Source of the DNA: Chitinibacter fontanus
Lineage (GTDB): Bacteria; Pseudomonadota; Gammaproteobacteria; Burkholderiales; Chitinibacteraceae
Direction of reading: 5' to 3'
DNA length: 64,000 nt
Assembly (NCBI RefSeq): GCF_013423785.1
Contig: NZ_CP058952.1
Span: 2,383,665 to 2,447,664 of the forward strand
The notes under the pieces are model-generated. The model saw nothing but the letters and a program-made list of their open reading frames with translations, was not told the DNA's origin and made no database searches. Of the stretch, positions 16,637 through 24,578 are shown in pieces (positions within the stretch are counted from its first letter, which is position 1; the number at the start of each line of letters is the position of its first letter). The position numbers were made by a program, and so were the translations under genes.

Positions 16637-17428
16637 TTAGTTGTGTACTTTGCGACGACGAGCTGCAATCAAGCCTAGCAAGCCCAAACCCATTAACGCA
16701 TAAGTTTCTGGTTCTGGAACCGGAGCCGCGATGGTATCAACGGTCACACCCAAACCATTTAAAGCCACGTTGGCGAATGTGTTTGGTAGGTTGGCATAGT
16801 TATGGCCGTTAACGTAGAAATAAGTATCGAAGGATAAGTTGAGCCACGGGCTTTGTGGGATAACCGCGCCGTTTTCAATCAATGAATCGCCAAAGCTCAT
16901 TGAAGAATACAAAGGCACAGCTTTATTTCCAACTTGAGCAAATTGCAGCGATTTGTTATCGGTAAGCGTGCTATACCCCACCCATTGCCAGCCTGAGCCA
17001 TTGCCGGGCGTCAGCACCCCAACCGTGGTGCTCACCGCGGCAGATATGAAAGGGTTGGCAGGGTTTAAGTTTTGCTTGCCTGCAGCAGTGTTAAGTTTGA
17101 TATCGCTAATTTGCTCCGCATGGATATCGCTAATCTGCTTACCCTTGTTCGCTTCAACGGTGAACCAGCTATATAAATCGACCGGTTTTGTATTTTTGGT
17201 CAAATCGCCATTACCTGAAGAACTCTGGCTGGCAATGCTGCTGCCATCGCTTTTAGTGAACATCAGAGTGTTGCCATTCAGGCTGGCGCTCAGTCCGCTG
17301 AGCCAGCTCTGGCTCCAGTCAATTTTGTAGGTAACATCAGTGCCTACATAACTTTGGAATGCGGCGTGTGCAGGGGTAAGACTGAGTGCGAGTAAGGCAG
17401 AGGCTAAAATTTTGTGAGTTGTTTTCAT
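16637..17428 (-). CDS. PEP-CTERM sorting-domain exported protein
   Basis: A 263-residue exported protein. It has a signal peptide (cleaved near AHA-AF, residue 22), a middle domain rich in Ser, Asn and Gly, and a C-terminal sorting signal. The signal is VPEPETYALMGLGLLGLIAARRRK: the PEP motif, a hydrophobic helix and a basic end. Such proteins are cut by an exosortase and usually belong to systems making an exopolysaccharide matrix. The middle domain resembles no enzyme I know. The exosortase must be coded elsewhere. It stands alone between convergent smpB and plsY. Confidence 0.9.
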   Translation of the reverse strand: MKTTHKILASALLALSLTPAHAAFQSYVGTDVTYKIDWSQSWLSGLSASLNGNTLMFTKSDGSSIASQSSSGNGDLTKNTKPVDLYSWFTVEANKGKQISDIHAEQISDIKLNTAAGKQNLNPANPFISAAVSTTVGVLTPGNGSGWQWVGYSTLTDNKSLQFAQVGNKAVPLYSSMSFGDSLIENGAVIPQSPWLNLSFDTYFYVNGHNYANLPNTFANVALNGLGVTVDTIAAPVPEPETYALMGLGLLGLIAARRRKVHN

Positions 17429-17513
17429 TGCTATCCCTTAGTGTTTTATTTTTACGGGTAGTATTTTATCCCTGAAAGCGTATGTGATGACATGAATTTT
17501 GCGAAAAACTTTC

Positions 17514-17529
17514 ATTAGCTAATGCTAAT
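17514..17529. promoter_or_regulatory. Small inverted repeat upstream of the PEP-CTERM gene
   Basis: ATTAGC-TAAT-GCTAAT is a perfect inverted repeat about 90 bases before the PEP-CTERM start codon, in a 175-bp gap. It could be an operator. Nothing else in this gap was recognised. Confidence 0.25.
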
Positions 17530-17603
17530 TCTTTTGCCTGTTGTTGGTCGCTGGCATGCCGCACGAGTTTCCATCACCACATAACAAACAATGTGCAACT
17601 CAG

Positions 17604-18227
17604 CTAAGCTTTGTCCCCGATTTTTCCTTCCTTACCACTGAGCAGACCAAGGATGTTTTGCTTATGACGCACAATCAGCAATAGGCTAATTGCAATGACC
17701 GCGGCAAGGTAGGCGGGGACGGGTAAAAATAGCCAGCATAAAAACGGCGCAGCGATGGCAGCACAAATGGCCGAGAGCGAAGAAATTTTGAGCCCTTTGG
17801 CCACAAACAGCCAGATCCCCAAGGTTGCCAAACCCAGCCAGCCATTCAATGCCAACAAGATGCCGGCCGCAGTCGCAACACCTTTGCCGCCTTTAAATTG
17901 AAAAAACACCGGCCACATATGCCCAATGGTGACTGCTAAGGCCACGGCTGCGATGAGTTGATCGAATGGCAGGCCCGCACTAACGCCTGCGATGGGGGCA
18001 AACTGCTGCGCGGCAAAAACGGCGACCCAGCCTTTGAGTGCATCGCCCAATAGAGTGAGGGCGGCGGCTTTTTTATTGCCTGAGCGCAAGACATTAGTCG
18101 CGCCGGGATTGTTCGAGCCGTAACTGCGCGGATCGGCCAGACCCATAACACGGCTAACGATGACGGCGAAAGATAAAGACCCAATCAAATAGGCGGCGAT
18201 GATGAAAAATACTAAGGTGAGGTTCAT
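17604..18227 (-). CDS. plsY: Glycerol-3-phosphate acyltransferase PlsY
   Basis: A 207-residue inner membrane enzyme that transfers the acyl group from acyl-phosphate (made by PlsX) to glycerol-3-phosphate. The three conserved cytoplasmic motifs are visible: GSLSFAVIVSR, GSNNPGATNVLRSGNKKAA with LLGDALKG, and GHMWPVFFQFKGGKGVATA. Several hydrophobic segments surround them. I prefer ATG 18227, which has GGAA six bases upstream, over ATG 18248. It is divergent from folB, a frequent arrangement. Confidence 0.95.
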   Translation of the reverse strand: MNLTLVFFIIAAYLIGSLSFAVIVSRVMGLADPRSYGSNNPGATNVLRSGNKKAAALTLLGDALKGWVAVFAAQQFAPIAGVSAGLPFDQLIAAVALAVTIGHMWPVFFQFKGGKGVATAAGILLALNGWLGLATLGIWLFVAKGLKISSLSAICAAIAAPFLCWLFLPVPAYLAAVIAISLLLIVRHKQNILGLLSGKEGKIGDKA

Positions 18228-18323
18228 CCCAAATTCCACTACAATCATGAGCTTTTGATTCTAAGCTAATCCGCCACCTGCTCAAAGCGTTCTGCGTAGC
18301 GGCGGCGGTAGGGCGATCCGAAT

Positions 18324-18683
18324 ATGGACATTATTTATTTGCAGCAAGTGCGCGCCGATACGGTGATTGGCTGGTATGACTGGGAGCGCACCCAGTCGCA
18401 GGCGGTAGAGCTGGACTTGGAAATCGGCCTGCCGTCGGCACGCGCCTGTGTGAGCGATGATTTGGTCGATACCATCGACTACGACAAAGTCGTTAAGCAT
18501 TTGCGCGCGGTAATGGCCGAAAAGCATTTTTTGCTGATCGAGGCCTTGGCCGAGCATATCGCCCACATTCTGCTCCATGATTTTGGCGCACCTTGGATCA
18601 AGGTGTCGGTGACCAAACTGAATATCTTGCAAGACGTTGGGCGCGTTGGTGTCACGATTGAGCGTGGGCATCGCGGTAGCTAA
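18324..18683 (+). CDS. folB: Dihydroneopterin aldolase
   Basis: A 119-residue enzyme of folate synthesis that cleaves 7,8-dihydroneopterin to 6-hydroxymethyl-dihydropterin. It starts MDIIYLQQVRADTVIGWYDWERTQSQAVELDLEI, with the Tyr and Glu near the active site, and has the DTIDYDKV segment and a late LIEALAEHIA with the catalytic Glu. The length fits. It is divergent from plsY with a 96-bp gap. folP, the next-but-one pathway step, is in this window at 35.1 kb. Confidence 0.94.
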   Translation: MDIIYLQQVRADTVIGWYDWERTQSQAVELDLEIGLPSARACVSDDLVDTIDYDKVVKHLRAVMAEKHFLLIEALAEHIAHILLHDFGAPWIKVSVTKLNILQDVGRVGVTIERGHRGS

Positions 18684-18716
18684 AATCTCAATACACGTAC
18701 TATGTATTTAAATGTA

Positions 18717-18758
18717 GGGTATGGTAGAGCTGGTTTCGCTCGCTATACCCTTATTTTT
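18717..18758 (+). terminator. Terminator-like hairpin after folB
   Basis: GGGTAT (18717-18722) pairs with ATACCC (18745-18750) around an inner GAGC/GCTC pair, followed by TTATTTTTT. It fits the GGTAT...ATACC palindrome group and also serves as a plausible folB terminator. Confidence 0.6.
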
Positions 18759-18865
18759 TGTTGCATGATATTCAGATATTTTTGCAGCTTGATTGAACTT
18801 GTTGCTCCTCGCCCATACTAATAGGGCATTGATCAACTCATCCCGAATGACAGGATAAATACTTT

Positions 18866-19783
18866 ATGGCTCGTTTTAGTCAAACTTTGATGGTCGTATT
18901 AATGAGCACGACATTGTTTGCTAGTCACATTGCGGAGGCCAAACGTGTCGGCGGTGGCCGATCTGCCGGGATGCAGCGTCAAGCCGCGCCTGCTCCGCAA
19001 CGCCAGGCTGCACCTCAGCAACCTGCGCCGATGGCACCAGTACCCGTGCAGCAAAAGAAAAGTGGCATGGGCATGATGGGGGGCGTATTGGGGGGCTTAG
19101 CGGCCGGTGGCTTGTTGGGTTATATGCTGGGCAATCACAATGCATCAGGTACTGCGCAGGGTGATGGTGGTATTCCATGGGGCACCTTGTTGCTGTTGGG
19201 GGCGTTGACTGCTGGTGGCGTAATGTTGCTTCGTCGCCGTAATACCCGCCCTGTGGCACAGGCTAATCACTATGCTGGTGCGACACCAGCAATGAGCCCT
19301 GTACCACAACAACCGATGGCATTTGAGTCAGCGCCACAGCCACAAGATTTGAGTGGCGGATTCCGCATCGGGCAAGGAGCTGGTGGCACTTACTCAGCTC
19401 CTGCCACGCCGATTAGCCGTTTGCCAGATGGCACTGAGGCGGCTGCTTTTCTCCGTCAGGCACGTGCTAGCTTTTTGCATATGCAAGCGCTTAACTCGCC
19501 AGATCAAGCGGAAGAAATGCGCCGCTATATGACGCCTGAGTTGTTTATGCAACTTAAAGATGAAATTGGCAGCAATCAGGATGTCGCTGAGTTCCCTGAG
19601 CTGAATTTGCAAATCATCGAGGCCGTAAATGAAGGTGGCCGTATGGTGGCCAGTGTTGAATTTAGTGGTCGTGTGAGCGAGAGCCTGAATTCTCCTGCGG
19701 TGCCCTTCAAAGAAATCTGGCACTTTGTGCGCCCAATTGAGGGTGATCCTCGCTGGCTGTTGGCAGGTATTCAGCAAATTTAA
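18866..19783 (+). CDS. Tim44-like domain protein
   Basis: A 305-residue exported or membrane protein. It has a signal peptide (to about residue 25), a Gln/Pro/Ala-rich linker, a Gly/Met-rich segment MGMMGGVLGGLAAGGLLGYMLG, a second hydrophobic helix (GTLLLLGALTAGGVMLL), and a C-terminal Tim44/MRPL45-like domain from about 190 to the end (AAFLRQARASFLHMQALNSPDQAEEMRRYMTPELF). Proteins of this shape are common in betaproteobacteria. Their function is not settled; membrane transport or lipid binding has been proposed from the fold. It is a single-gene unit with its own terminator. Confidence 0.85.
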   Translation: MARFSQTLMVVLMSTTLFASHIAEAKRVGGGRSAGMQRQAAPAPQRQAAPQQPAPMAPVPVQQKKSGMGMMGGVLGGLAAGGLLGYMLGNHNASGTAQGDGGIPWGTLLLLGALTAGGVMLLRRRNTRPVAQANHYAGATPAMSPVPQQPMAFESAPQPQDLSGGFRIGQGAGGTYSAPATPISRLPDGTEAAAFLRQARASFLHMQALNSPDQAEEMRRYMTPELFMQLKDEIGSNQDVAEFPELNLQIIEAVNEGGRMVASVEFSGRVSESLNSPAVPFKEIWHFVRPIEGDPRWLLAGIQQI

Positions 19784-19808
19784 GTGCTAGTTTGTCGTAA
19801 TTGATCAA

Positions 19809-19846
19809 AAGCCCGTTAGGTTGTTGCGACTTAACGGGTTTTTTGT
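19809..19846 (+). terminator. Intrinsic terminator after the Tim44-like gene
   Basis: CCCGTTA (19812-19818) pairs with TAACGGG (19832-19838), followed by six T residues. Confidence 0.82.
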
Positions 19847-19885
19847 CTTACAATTTACCTTGATTTCTTGTTTGAAGGTGTGCAT

Positions 19886-20266
19886 GTGAAAGCGCTCAGA
19901 ACCCTGCTATTGCTACTGCCGTTGGCTTTGACGCTGAGTGGTTGTGACCAGGTGATGGAGCTGCTCAATAAGCCCAAAGCGAACGGTAAAGCCATTGGAG
20001 CCGCATGTCGGCATAGCGGGCGTGCTCTGGAAGATTGCTTTAGACGCAATTCGAAAGTTCCAAAAGCCGATATTTTCGCCGGCTGGAAAGAAATGAACGA
20101 ATACATGCAAAGCAAGAAAATGGATATTGTGCCACCGCCACCTGACGTCACCACCGGCACCTTGTCTCCCGCAGAGGCGCCAAAAGAAGAGGGCGAGAGC
20201 GCTGCTTCTGCCGTAGCATCTGCGGCGGCCAGCGAGAAACCCAGTAAAGAAACGGCAAAACACTAA
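19886..20266 (+). CDS. Small lipoprotein of unknown function
   Basis: A 126-residue protein with a lipoprotein signal: a short basic start, a Leu-rich helix and the lipobox LSGC. The rest has two cysteines (AACRHSGRALEDCF), a GWKEMNEYM segment and an Ala/Ser/Glu/Lys-rich tail. I use GTG 19886, which has GAAGG seven bases upstream and puts the lipobox at a normal distance; a TTG at 19868 is less likely. I do not recognise the family. It is 13 bases before the first Crp/Fnr regulator gene and probably in one operon with it. Confidence 0.75.
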   Translation: MKALRTLLLLLPLALTLSGCDQVMELLNKPKANGKAIGAACRHSGRALEDCFRRNSKVPKADIFAGWKEMNEYMQSKKMDIVPPPPDVTTGTLSPAEAPKEEGESAASAVASAAASEKPSKETAKH

Positions 20267-20279
20267 CTAGAGAATAGTC

Positions 20280-20939
20280 ATGGGCGCAGAAGCCGTTTTA
20301 GCAAAAGTTGAATTATTTGCCAGTTTGCCGCATGAAGATTTGCTGCAACTGGAAACCGTTGCAACGCGTCGGCATTTTGCCAAAGGCATGCTGATTTTTA
20401 ACGAAGGCGAGCCAGTTGATCATCTACTGGTATTGCTGGAAGGGCGCATGCGGATTTTTCACAATAATGACGCGGGCCGTGAGTTTGTCTATGGCGTTGC
20501 AGATGCCGGAGTTTGTTTTGGTGAGCTGGCGCTGTTTGCCGATGAAGTACGTACAGTGAGTGCGGAAGCGGAAGAAGACTGTGTTTTTATGGCCTTGTCA
20601 CGGGCTAACTTTCTGCAACTGCTATCGCAGCACCCGCAGTTGAAAGACCATATGTTGATTACTGCGACTAATTTGATTCGCCATCTAACCAAAACTGTTA
20701 GTGATTTGGCGCTGAAAGATGTTTATGGCCGAATTCGCAAAGTGTTTGAAGCTTTGGCGGTTCCTACCGAAGAAGGTGGCTTGATCGAAGATCAGCTCAC
20801 GCAGCAGGATTTGGCGGATCGGGTGGGCGCATCGCGCGAAATGATTGCCAAAGTGATGAAAGAACTGGTGGCTGGTGGTTATGTTCAGACTGGCCGCCGA
20901 CGTATTTTGATTTTGAAAAAGCTCCCCGAACATTTTTAA
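20280..20939 (+). CDS. Crp/Fnr-family transcription regulator (first of a tandem pair)
   Basis: A 219-residue regulator. The cyclic-nucleotide-binding beta barrel covers roughly 10-125 (KGMLIFNEGEPVDHLLVLLEGRMRIF, CFGELALFADEVR). The winged helix-turn-helix lies at 165-210, with LTQQDLADRVGASREMIAKVMKEL as recognition region. It lacks the N-terminal Cys cluster of Fnr. Whether it binds cAMP is unclear because the phosphate-binding loop is not classical. The next gene is a clear paralogue, 44 bases downstream. The ligand and targets cannot be read from the sequence. Confidence 0.9.
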   Translation: MGAEAVLAKVELFASLPHEDLLQLETVATRRHFAKGMLIFNEGEPVDHLLVLLEGRMRIFHNNDAGREFVYGVADAGVCFGELALFADEVRTVSAEAEEDCVFMALSRANFLQLLSQHPQLKDHMLITATNLIRHLTKTVSDLALKDVYGRIRKVFEALAVPTEEGGLIEDQLTQQDLADRVGASREMIAKVMKELVAGGYVQTGRRRILILKKLPEHF

Positions 20940-20983
20940 GTCGGCTTGAAACCCAATTAATTTGATCAATTAAAGGTGTATTT

Positions 20984-21637
20984 ATGTTGGAAATGCTAAA
21001 AGCTATTCCCTTGTTGCAGGGTTTCCCAGATGACCAGCTGGAATATATTCTGAATACGGGCCTGAAGCGTAATATGCCTAAAGGCACGTTTTTATTCCGT
21101 GAGGGTGATCCCGCGGAGTCAATGTATGTGCTGATCGAAGGTCGTGCACGCTGTTTTGCTAGCGATAATCAAGGCAAAGAGTTTGTGTTTATGGTGGTTG
21201 AGCCCGGTGATGCGATTGGCGAGATTTCATTGATCGACCATGAGCCACGCGGCTGGTCATGTCAGTGTGAAGAAGATTCCAGTTTCCTGATGTTTACTAA
21301 GCAAGAGTTCCGTGAAGCAATGGAGCGCGAGCCGCACGTTAAAGATTTGGTCGTGCAAAACTTGGCCGCAATGGTGCGTCACTTATCGACCACGATGAAA
21401 AACTTGGCGCTGCTTGATGTGTATGGCCGCGTACGTGCGCTGTTTGAGTCAATGCTGATTGTTGAAGATGGCGTCGAAATGGTTAGCCAGCCTTTGACTC
21501 AGCAAGCGATTGCTGATCGTGTGGGCTCATCGCGCGAAATGATCGCACGCATTTTGAAAGAGCTGGTGTTCGGTGGTTATATTCGCCTTGAAAATAAGCG
21601 CATCATCATCGTGCAAAAACTGCCTGAACGCTTCTGA
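20984..21637 (+). CDS. Crp/Fnr-family transcription regulator (second of a tandem pair)
   Basis: A 217-residue paralogue of the preceding protein with the same domain order. The sensor domain has KGTFLFREGDPAESMYVLIEGRARCF and GDAIGEISLIDHEPRGW. The helix-turn-helix has LTQQAIADRVGSSREMIARILKEL, nearly identical to its neighbour, and both end KLPERF or KLPEHF. The near-identical recognition helices suggest overlapping DNA sites, while the sensor domains differ more, so the pair may read two signals at shared promoters. It is closed by a terminator shared with lptM. Confidence 0.9.
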   Translation: MLEMLKAIPLLQGFPDDQLEYILNTGLKRNMPKGTFLFREGDPAESMYVLIEGRARCFASDNQGKEFVFMVVEPGDAIGEISLIDHEPRGWSCQCEEDSSFLMFTKQEFREAMEREPHVKDLVVQNLAAMVRHLSTTMKNLALLDVYGRVRALFESMLIVEDGVEMVSQPLTQQAIADRVGSSREMIARILKELVFGGYIRLENKRIIIVQKLPERF

Positions 21638-21654
21638 TTGGCGTGGTGTTCAGC

Positions 21655-21682
21655 AAAAAAGCGGCCTTGGGCCGCTTTTTTA
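21655..21682. terminator. Bidirectional terminator between Crp/Fnr gene and lptM
   Basis: GCGGCC (21661-21666) pairs with GGCCGC (21670-21675) over TTG, flanked by six A and six T residues. The lptM stop codon lies inside the T-run. Confidence 0.88.
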
Positions 21683-21817
21683 TTGGTTCGCGCTGCTGCT
21701 GGCCGCTGAGGCTTTGACCTGAGCTGGTGCAGTGGGTTTAGGCAAGTACAGTGGGCCTTTGAAGCCACAGGCCGTCAGTAGTGAAGCAAGGCAGATAAAT
21801 GCAGTTAGCGCACGCAT
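21680..21817 (-). CDS. lptM: LPS-assembly lipoprotein LptM (YifL-like)
   Basis: A 45-residue lipoprotein, easy to miss because of its size. It starts MRALTAFICLASLLTAC, with lipobox LTAC, and continues GFKGPLYLPKP, the diagnostic LptM/YifL motif right after the lipidated Cys, then a short Ala/Ser tail. LptM associates with the LptD/LptE outer-membrane translocon and helps LptD mature. In many proteobacteria it lies next to lysA and opposite cyaY. Here cyaY is divergent 51 bases away as expected, but lysA does not follow. Confidence 0.88.
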   Translation of the reverse strand: MRALTAFICLASLLTACGFKGPLYLPKPTAPAQVKASAASSSANQ

Positions 21818-21868
21818 AGAATTAACAAACAGTGGCAAAATTGCAGTTTAACATGACAGGATAGGGCA

Positions 21869-22186
21869 ATGACGGAATCTGAATTCTTAACCGCGAGTGA
21901 CGCAATTTTCGCGCAGATTGAACACGCGCTCGATGAGGTTGACTTTGATGTTGATCCATTGCGTGCGGGCAATGTGTTGGAAATTGAATTTGAAGATGGC
22001 AGTAAAGTCATTGTGAATCGACATACGCCGAATCAGGAATTATGGATTGCGGCTAAATCGGGCGGCTATCATTATCGCCAGCAAGATGGGGTATGGCGCA
22101 ATACTCGGGGTGAAGGTGAGTTTTTTGCCGATTTGGCGGCCGCCATTAGTGCGCATGCGGGCCAAGGTTTTGAGTTTGCTGATTAG
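21869..22186 (+). CDS. cyaY: Frataxin-like iron donor CyaY
   Basis: A 105-residue frataxin-fold protein with the acidic first helix (DAIFAQIEHALDEVDFDVD) and the strand set LEIEFEDGSKVIVNRHTPNQELWIAAKSGGYHY. It binds iron and modulates iron-sulfur cluster assembly on IscS/IscU. The acidic ridge and the conserved Trp are present. It is divergent from lptM. Its stop codon overlaps the GTG start of the next gene by one base, so the two are translationally coupled. Confidence 0.95.
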   Translation: MTESEFLTASDAIFAQIEHALDEVDFDVDPLRAGNVLEIEFEDGSKVIVNRHTPNQELWIAAKSGGYHYRQQDGVWRNTRGEGEFFADLAAAISAHAGQGFEFAD

Positions 22187-22593
22187 TGGAAACATTTGTT
22201 TGGTTGGCAGGTTTATGGGTTTCGGCCTTAAGCTCGGCAACATTGTTGCCAGGTAATTCGGAAGTGGTGTTTGCCGCCGCGCTGCATTTTCAGCCGCAGC
22301 TATGGCCTATGGCATGGTTAACCGTCTCCATTGGCAATATTATGGGTGGCATGATTACTGTTTGGATGGGGCGAGCGCTCTCTACTGCCCCACAATTGAC
22401 TCGGCTGCAGCGCTATTTGACCTGGGCGCAGCGTCTGGGGCCTGCGAGCTTGCTGTTTTCTTGGGTGCCGGTGCTGGGTGATGCGTTGTGTGCATTGGCG
22501 GGGTGGTTGCGCTGGCCACAAGCTAGCGTATTGTTATACCTGTCGCTTGGTAAAATTGCTCGTTACGGGGTAATTGTCTGGCTGCTAATCTAA
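22186..22593 (+). CDS. YqaA-like DedA-related membrane protein
   Basis: A 135-residue membrane protein of the YqaA/SNARE-associated (DedA-like) type. It has an N-terminal hydrophobic helix with SATLLPGNSEVVFAAA, a GNIMGGMITVWMGR segment and a C-terminal WVPVLGDALCALAGWLRWP loop, which are the conserved parts. The start GTG 22186 overlaps the cyaY TAG. DedA-superfamily proteins act in lipid carrier recycling or membrane homeostasis; the role of this branch is not established. Confidence 0.85.
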   Translation: METFVWLAGLWVSALSSATLLPGNSEVVFAAALHFQPQLWPMAWLTVSIGNIMGGMITVWMGRALSTAPQLTRLQRYLTWAQRLGPASLLFSWVPVLGDALCALAGWLRWPQASVLLYLSLGKIARYGVIVWLLI

Positions 22594-22630
22594 GTAACGT
22601 TGGTATTTATATACTAGGTGGAGGTATCGT

Positions 22631-24073
22631 TTGAAGCTAAACATCATTTCGGCCAGTTTGGTTTTATTGCTGATGCTACCGCCTGCATATGCGGAAAAAT
22701 TACCCGATTTGGGGGATGTGTCACAACAGGGGTTGAGTAAGCAACAAGAACGAGAAATTGGTGAATCGGCCATGCGACAAATTCGTCGCAGTGGCAGCAT
22801 GGTGGAAGACCCGGAAATCATTGCATTTCTAGCCTCCATGGGAAATCGATTAACCGATGCTGCGGAGGTCTACGAGCCCCAATTTACCTTTTTTCCATTA
22901 TTAGATTCCTCCGTTAATGCCTTTGCTGTTCCTGGTGGTTTTGTGGGGGGGCATACAGGCTTGATCGTGCAAGCCCAACACGAATCTGAAGTGGCCAGTG
23001 TACTGGCGCATGAAATTGCGCACGTGACACAAAATCATATTGCGCGCCTGATTGAGGGGATGAAGGCTAGTCCCTGGGTGAGTTTGGCTGGTATTGCCGC
23101 CGCTATTGTGGCTGGCAGTATGGGGCGGGGGGATGCGGCAGCAGCGGCTATTGCGGTTACCACTGGAGCCTCGATTCAGCGCCAGCTCGACTTTACGTAT
23201 TCATTTGAACAAGAAGCTGATCGAATTGGCATGCAAACCTTGCAAAAATCTGGCTATGATCCAGCGGCGATGGCCGTGTTTTTTGAGCGTTTGCAAAACT
23301 ACAACCGCATTGTCGAAAATAATGCCCCGGAATATCTGCGCACGCACCCAGTGACCATGAAGCGGATATCGGATGCGCAAAATCGTTTGGGCGAAACCAC
23401 CTATCGGCAAGTGCCAGATTCGGCCGAGTTTTTATTTGTACGGGAAAAATGTCGGACTTTGCAATTAGGTGGACGTGAGGCCATTACTTATTACCAAAAA
23501 ACCATTGCTGAGAAGCGTTATGCCAGTGAAGCGGCGCAACGTTATGGTTTGGCTTTGGCTTATTTCCTCAATCGTGAATACGAGCAGGCTTGGTCGGCAC
23601 TGCAAAAGGCGAAAGAGGTTTTTGGCGGTGGCAAAAAATCGCATCCGGCGCTGGAGTACCTGGCTGGCAGTATTCGCCTTGCGCAAGGGAATAACGTGGA
23701 GGCGGTCAAGCTGCTTGGCGATGCGAGTCTGCGTTATCCGGCGAGTCGCGCTTTGCTGTACGGTCTGATTGATGCGCAGATCGAGGCAGGGCAGTTTGCG
23801 CAAGCCAAGGCAGGCTTGGATGATGCCTTGTCGCTGTACGCAAGCGATGCACAGCTCTATCAGCGGGCGGCTAGATTGTATGCCAAGCAGGGTAAGTTGG
23901 TGCAGCAGTATCAGATGCAGGGTGAATATTACTTACGCTTGAAAGAATATACCTCAGCCTTGGAGCAATTCAATCTGGCCTTGCGCCAGCCTAACCCTGA
24001 TTTTTATTTGCAATCAGGGATTGAGGCCAGAATTCGTGAAATAGAAAATGCAACCAAGGATGATAAAAAGTGA
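22631..24073 (+). CDS. bepA: BepA-like M48 metalloprotease with TPR repeats
   Basis: A 480-residue periplasmic protease. Signal peptide to about residue 21, the zinc motif H127-E-I-A-H131, the third ligand in EQEAD (193-197), and a C-terminal half of TPR-like helical repeats (from about 280). This is the BepA/YfgC layout: it degrades or helps mature LptD and other outer-membrane barrels. The start is TTG 22631, supported by GGAGG six bases upstream. Having lptM in the same 3 kb is a fitting neighbour. The stop is followed by a long hairpin. Confidence 0.92.
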   Translation: MKLNIISASLVLLLMLPPAYAEKLPDLGDVSQQGLSKQQEREIGESAMRQIRRSGSMVEDPEIIAFLASMGNRLTDAAEVYEPQFTFFPLLDSSVNAFAVPGGFVGGHTGLIVQAQHESEVASVLAHEIAHVTQNHIARLIEGMKASPWVSLAGIAAAIVAGSMGRGDAAAAAIAVTTGASIQRQLDFTYSFEQEADRIGMQTLQKSGYDPAAMAVFFERLQNYNRIVENNAPEYLRTHPVTMKRISDAQNRLGETTYRQVPDSAEFLFVREKCRTLQLGGREAITYYQKTIAEKRYASEAAQRYGLALAYFLNREYEQAWSALQKAKEVFGGGKKSHPALEYLAGSIRLAQGNNVEAVKLLGDASLRYPASRALLYGLIDAQIEAGQFAQAKAGLDDALSLYASDAQLYQRAARLYAKQGKLVQQYQMQGEYYLRLKEYTSALEQFNLALRQPNPDFYLQSGIEARIREIENATKDDKK

Positions 24074-24081
24074 AGTCAGGG

Positions 24082-24126
24082 GTATTGCTTGCCAAGTCAG
24101 TTTAGCTATGGCTTGGTGAGCAATAC
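24082..24126. repeat. 15-bp imperfect palindrome after bepA
   Basis: GTATTGCTTGCCAAG (24082-24096) pairs with CTTGGTGAGCAATAC (24112-24126); with two G-U pairs the RNA stem is continuous over 15 pairs with a 15-base loop. No T-run follows. It sits between convergent bepA and the DUF1841 gene and is a strong member of the GGTAT...ATACC group. Confidence 0.6.
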
Positions 24127-24137
24127 GTGGGCTAAGT

Positions 24138-24572
24138 TTAGCGGCTGAGTTTGACTCGTGCCCGTAATCCATTCAGATAAATATTGGGATCGGGCGCGGT
24201 GTTATGGCGCTGAGCTTGCCAGATCATTTCGCCCAGACATTCGAGCATATCGTGCAACGCTTTATGCGCGTCACCATATTGAGCGTGCAGTTGAGTGTAC
24301 AGCTGACGCACTCCGGCTGGCTGATCAATTGACAACTGTTCGGCAATGGCCAAATGCAGGCTGATGTGTAAAAAAGGATTGCTATCGCCATGCTCGGGTG
24401 GCCAATCCCGATCAATGTATTCTTCACTTAGATATTGATGGTATTCAGGGTGGGCGATTAGCACGTCGATCACAATGGCTTCCAGATCCGCCAAGGCTAG
24501 GCCTTGCTGATGCTTTTGCCAGCTAGTGATAAAAAAGCGGCGCGCTTGGTCACGACTTGGATTAAACAGCAT
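24138..24572 (-). CDS. DUF1841 family protein
   Basis: A 144-residue cytoplasmic protein of the betaproteobacterial DUF1841 family: MLFNPSRDQARRFFITSWQKH start, HPEYHQYL, the NPFLHISLHLAIAEQLSIDQPAGVRQLY core and the HDMLECLGEMIWQAQR segment. The His-rich helix (HISLHLA) is conserved and may bind metal, but no function is known. It lies six bases after the FIST gene on the same strand, so the two may be one operon. Confidence 0.88.
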   Translation of the reverse strand: MLFNPSRDQARRFFITSWQKHQQGLALADLEAIVIDVLIAHPEYHQYLSEEYIDRDWPPEHGDSNPFLHISLHLAIAEQLSIDQPAGVRQLYTQLHAQYGDAHKALHDMLECLGEMIWQAQRHNTAPDPNIYLNGLRARVKLSR

Positions 24573-24578
24573 GATTGA

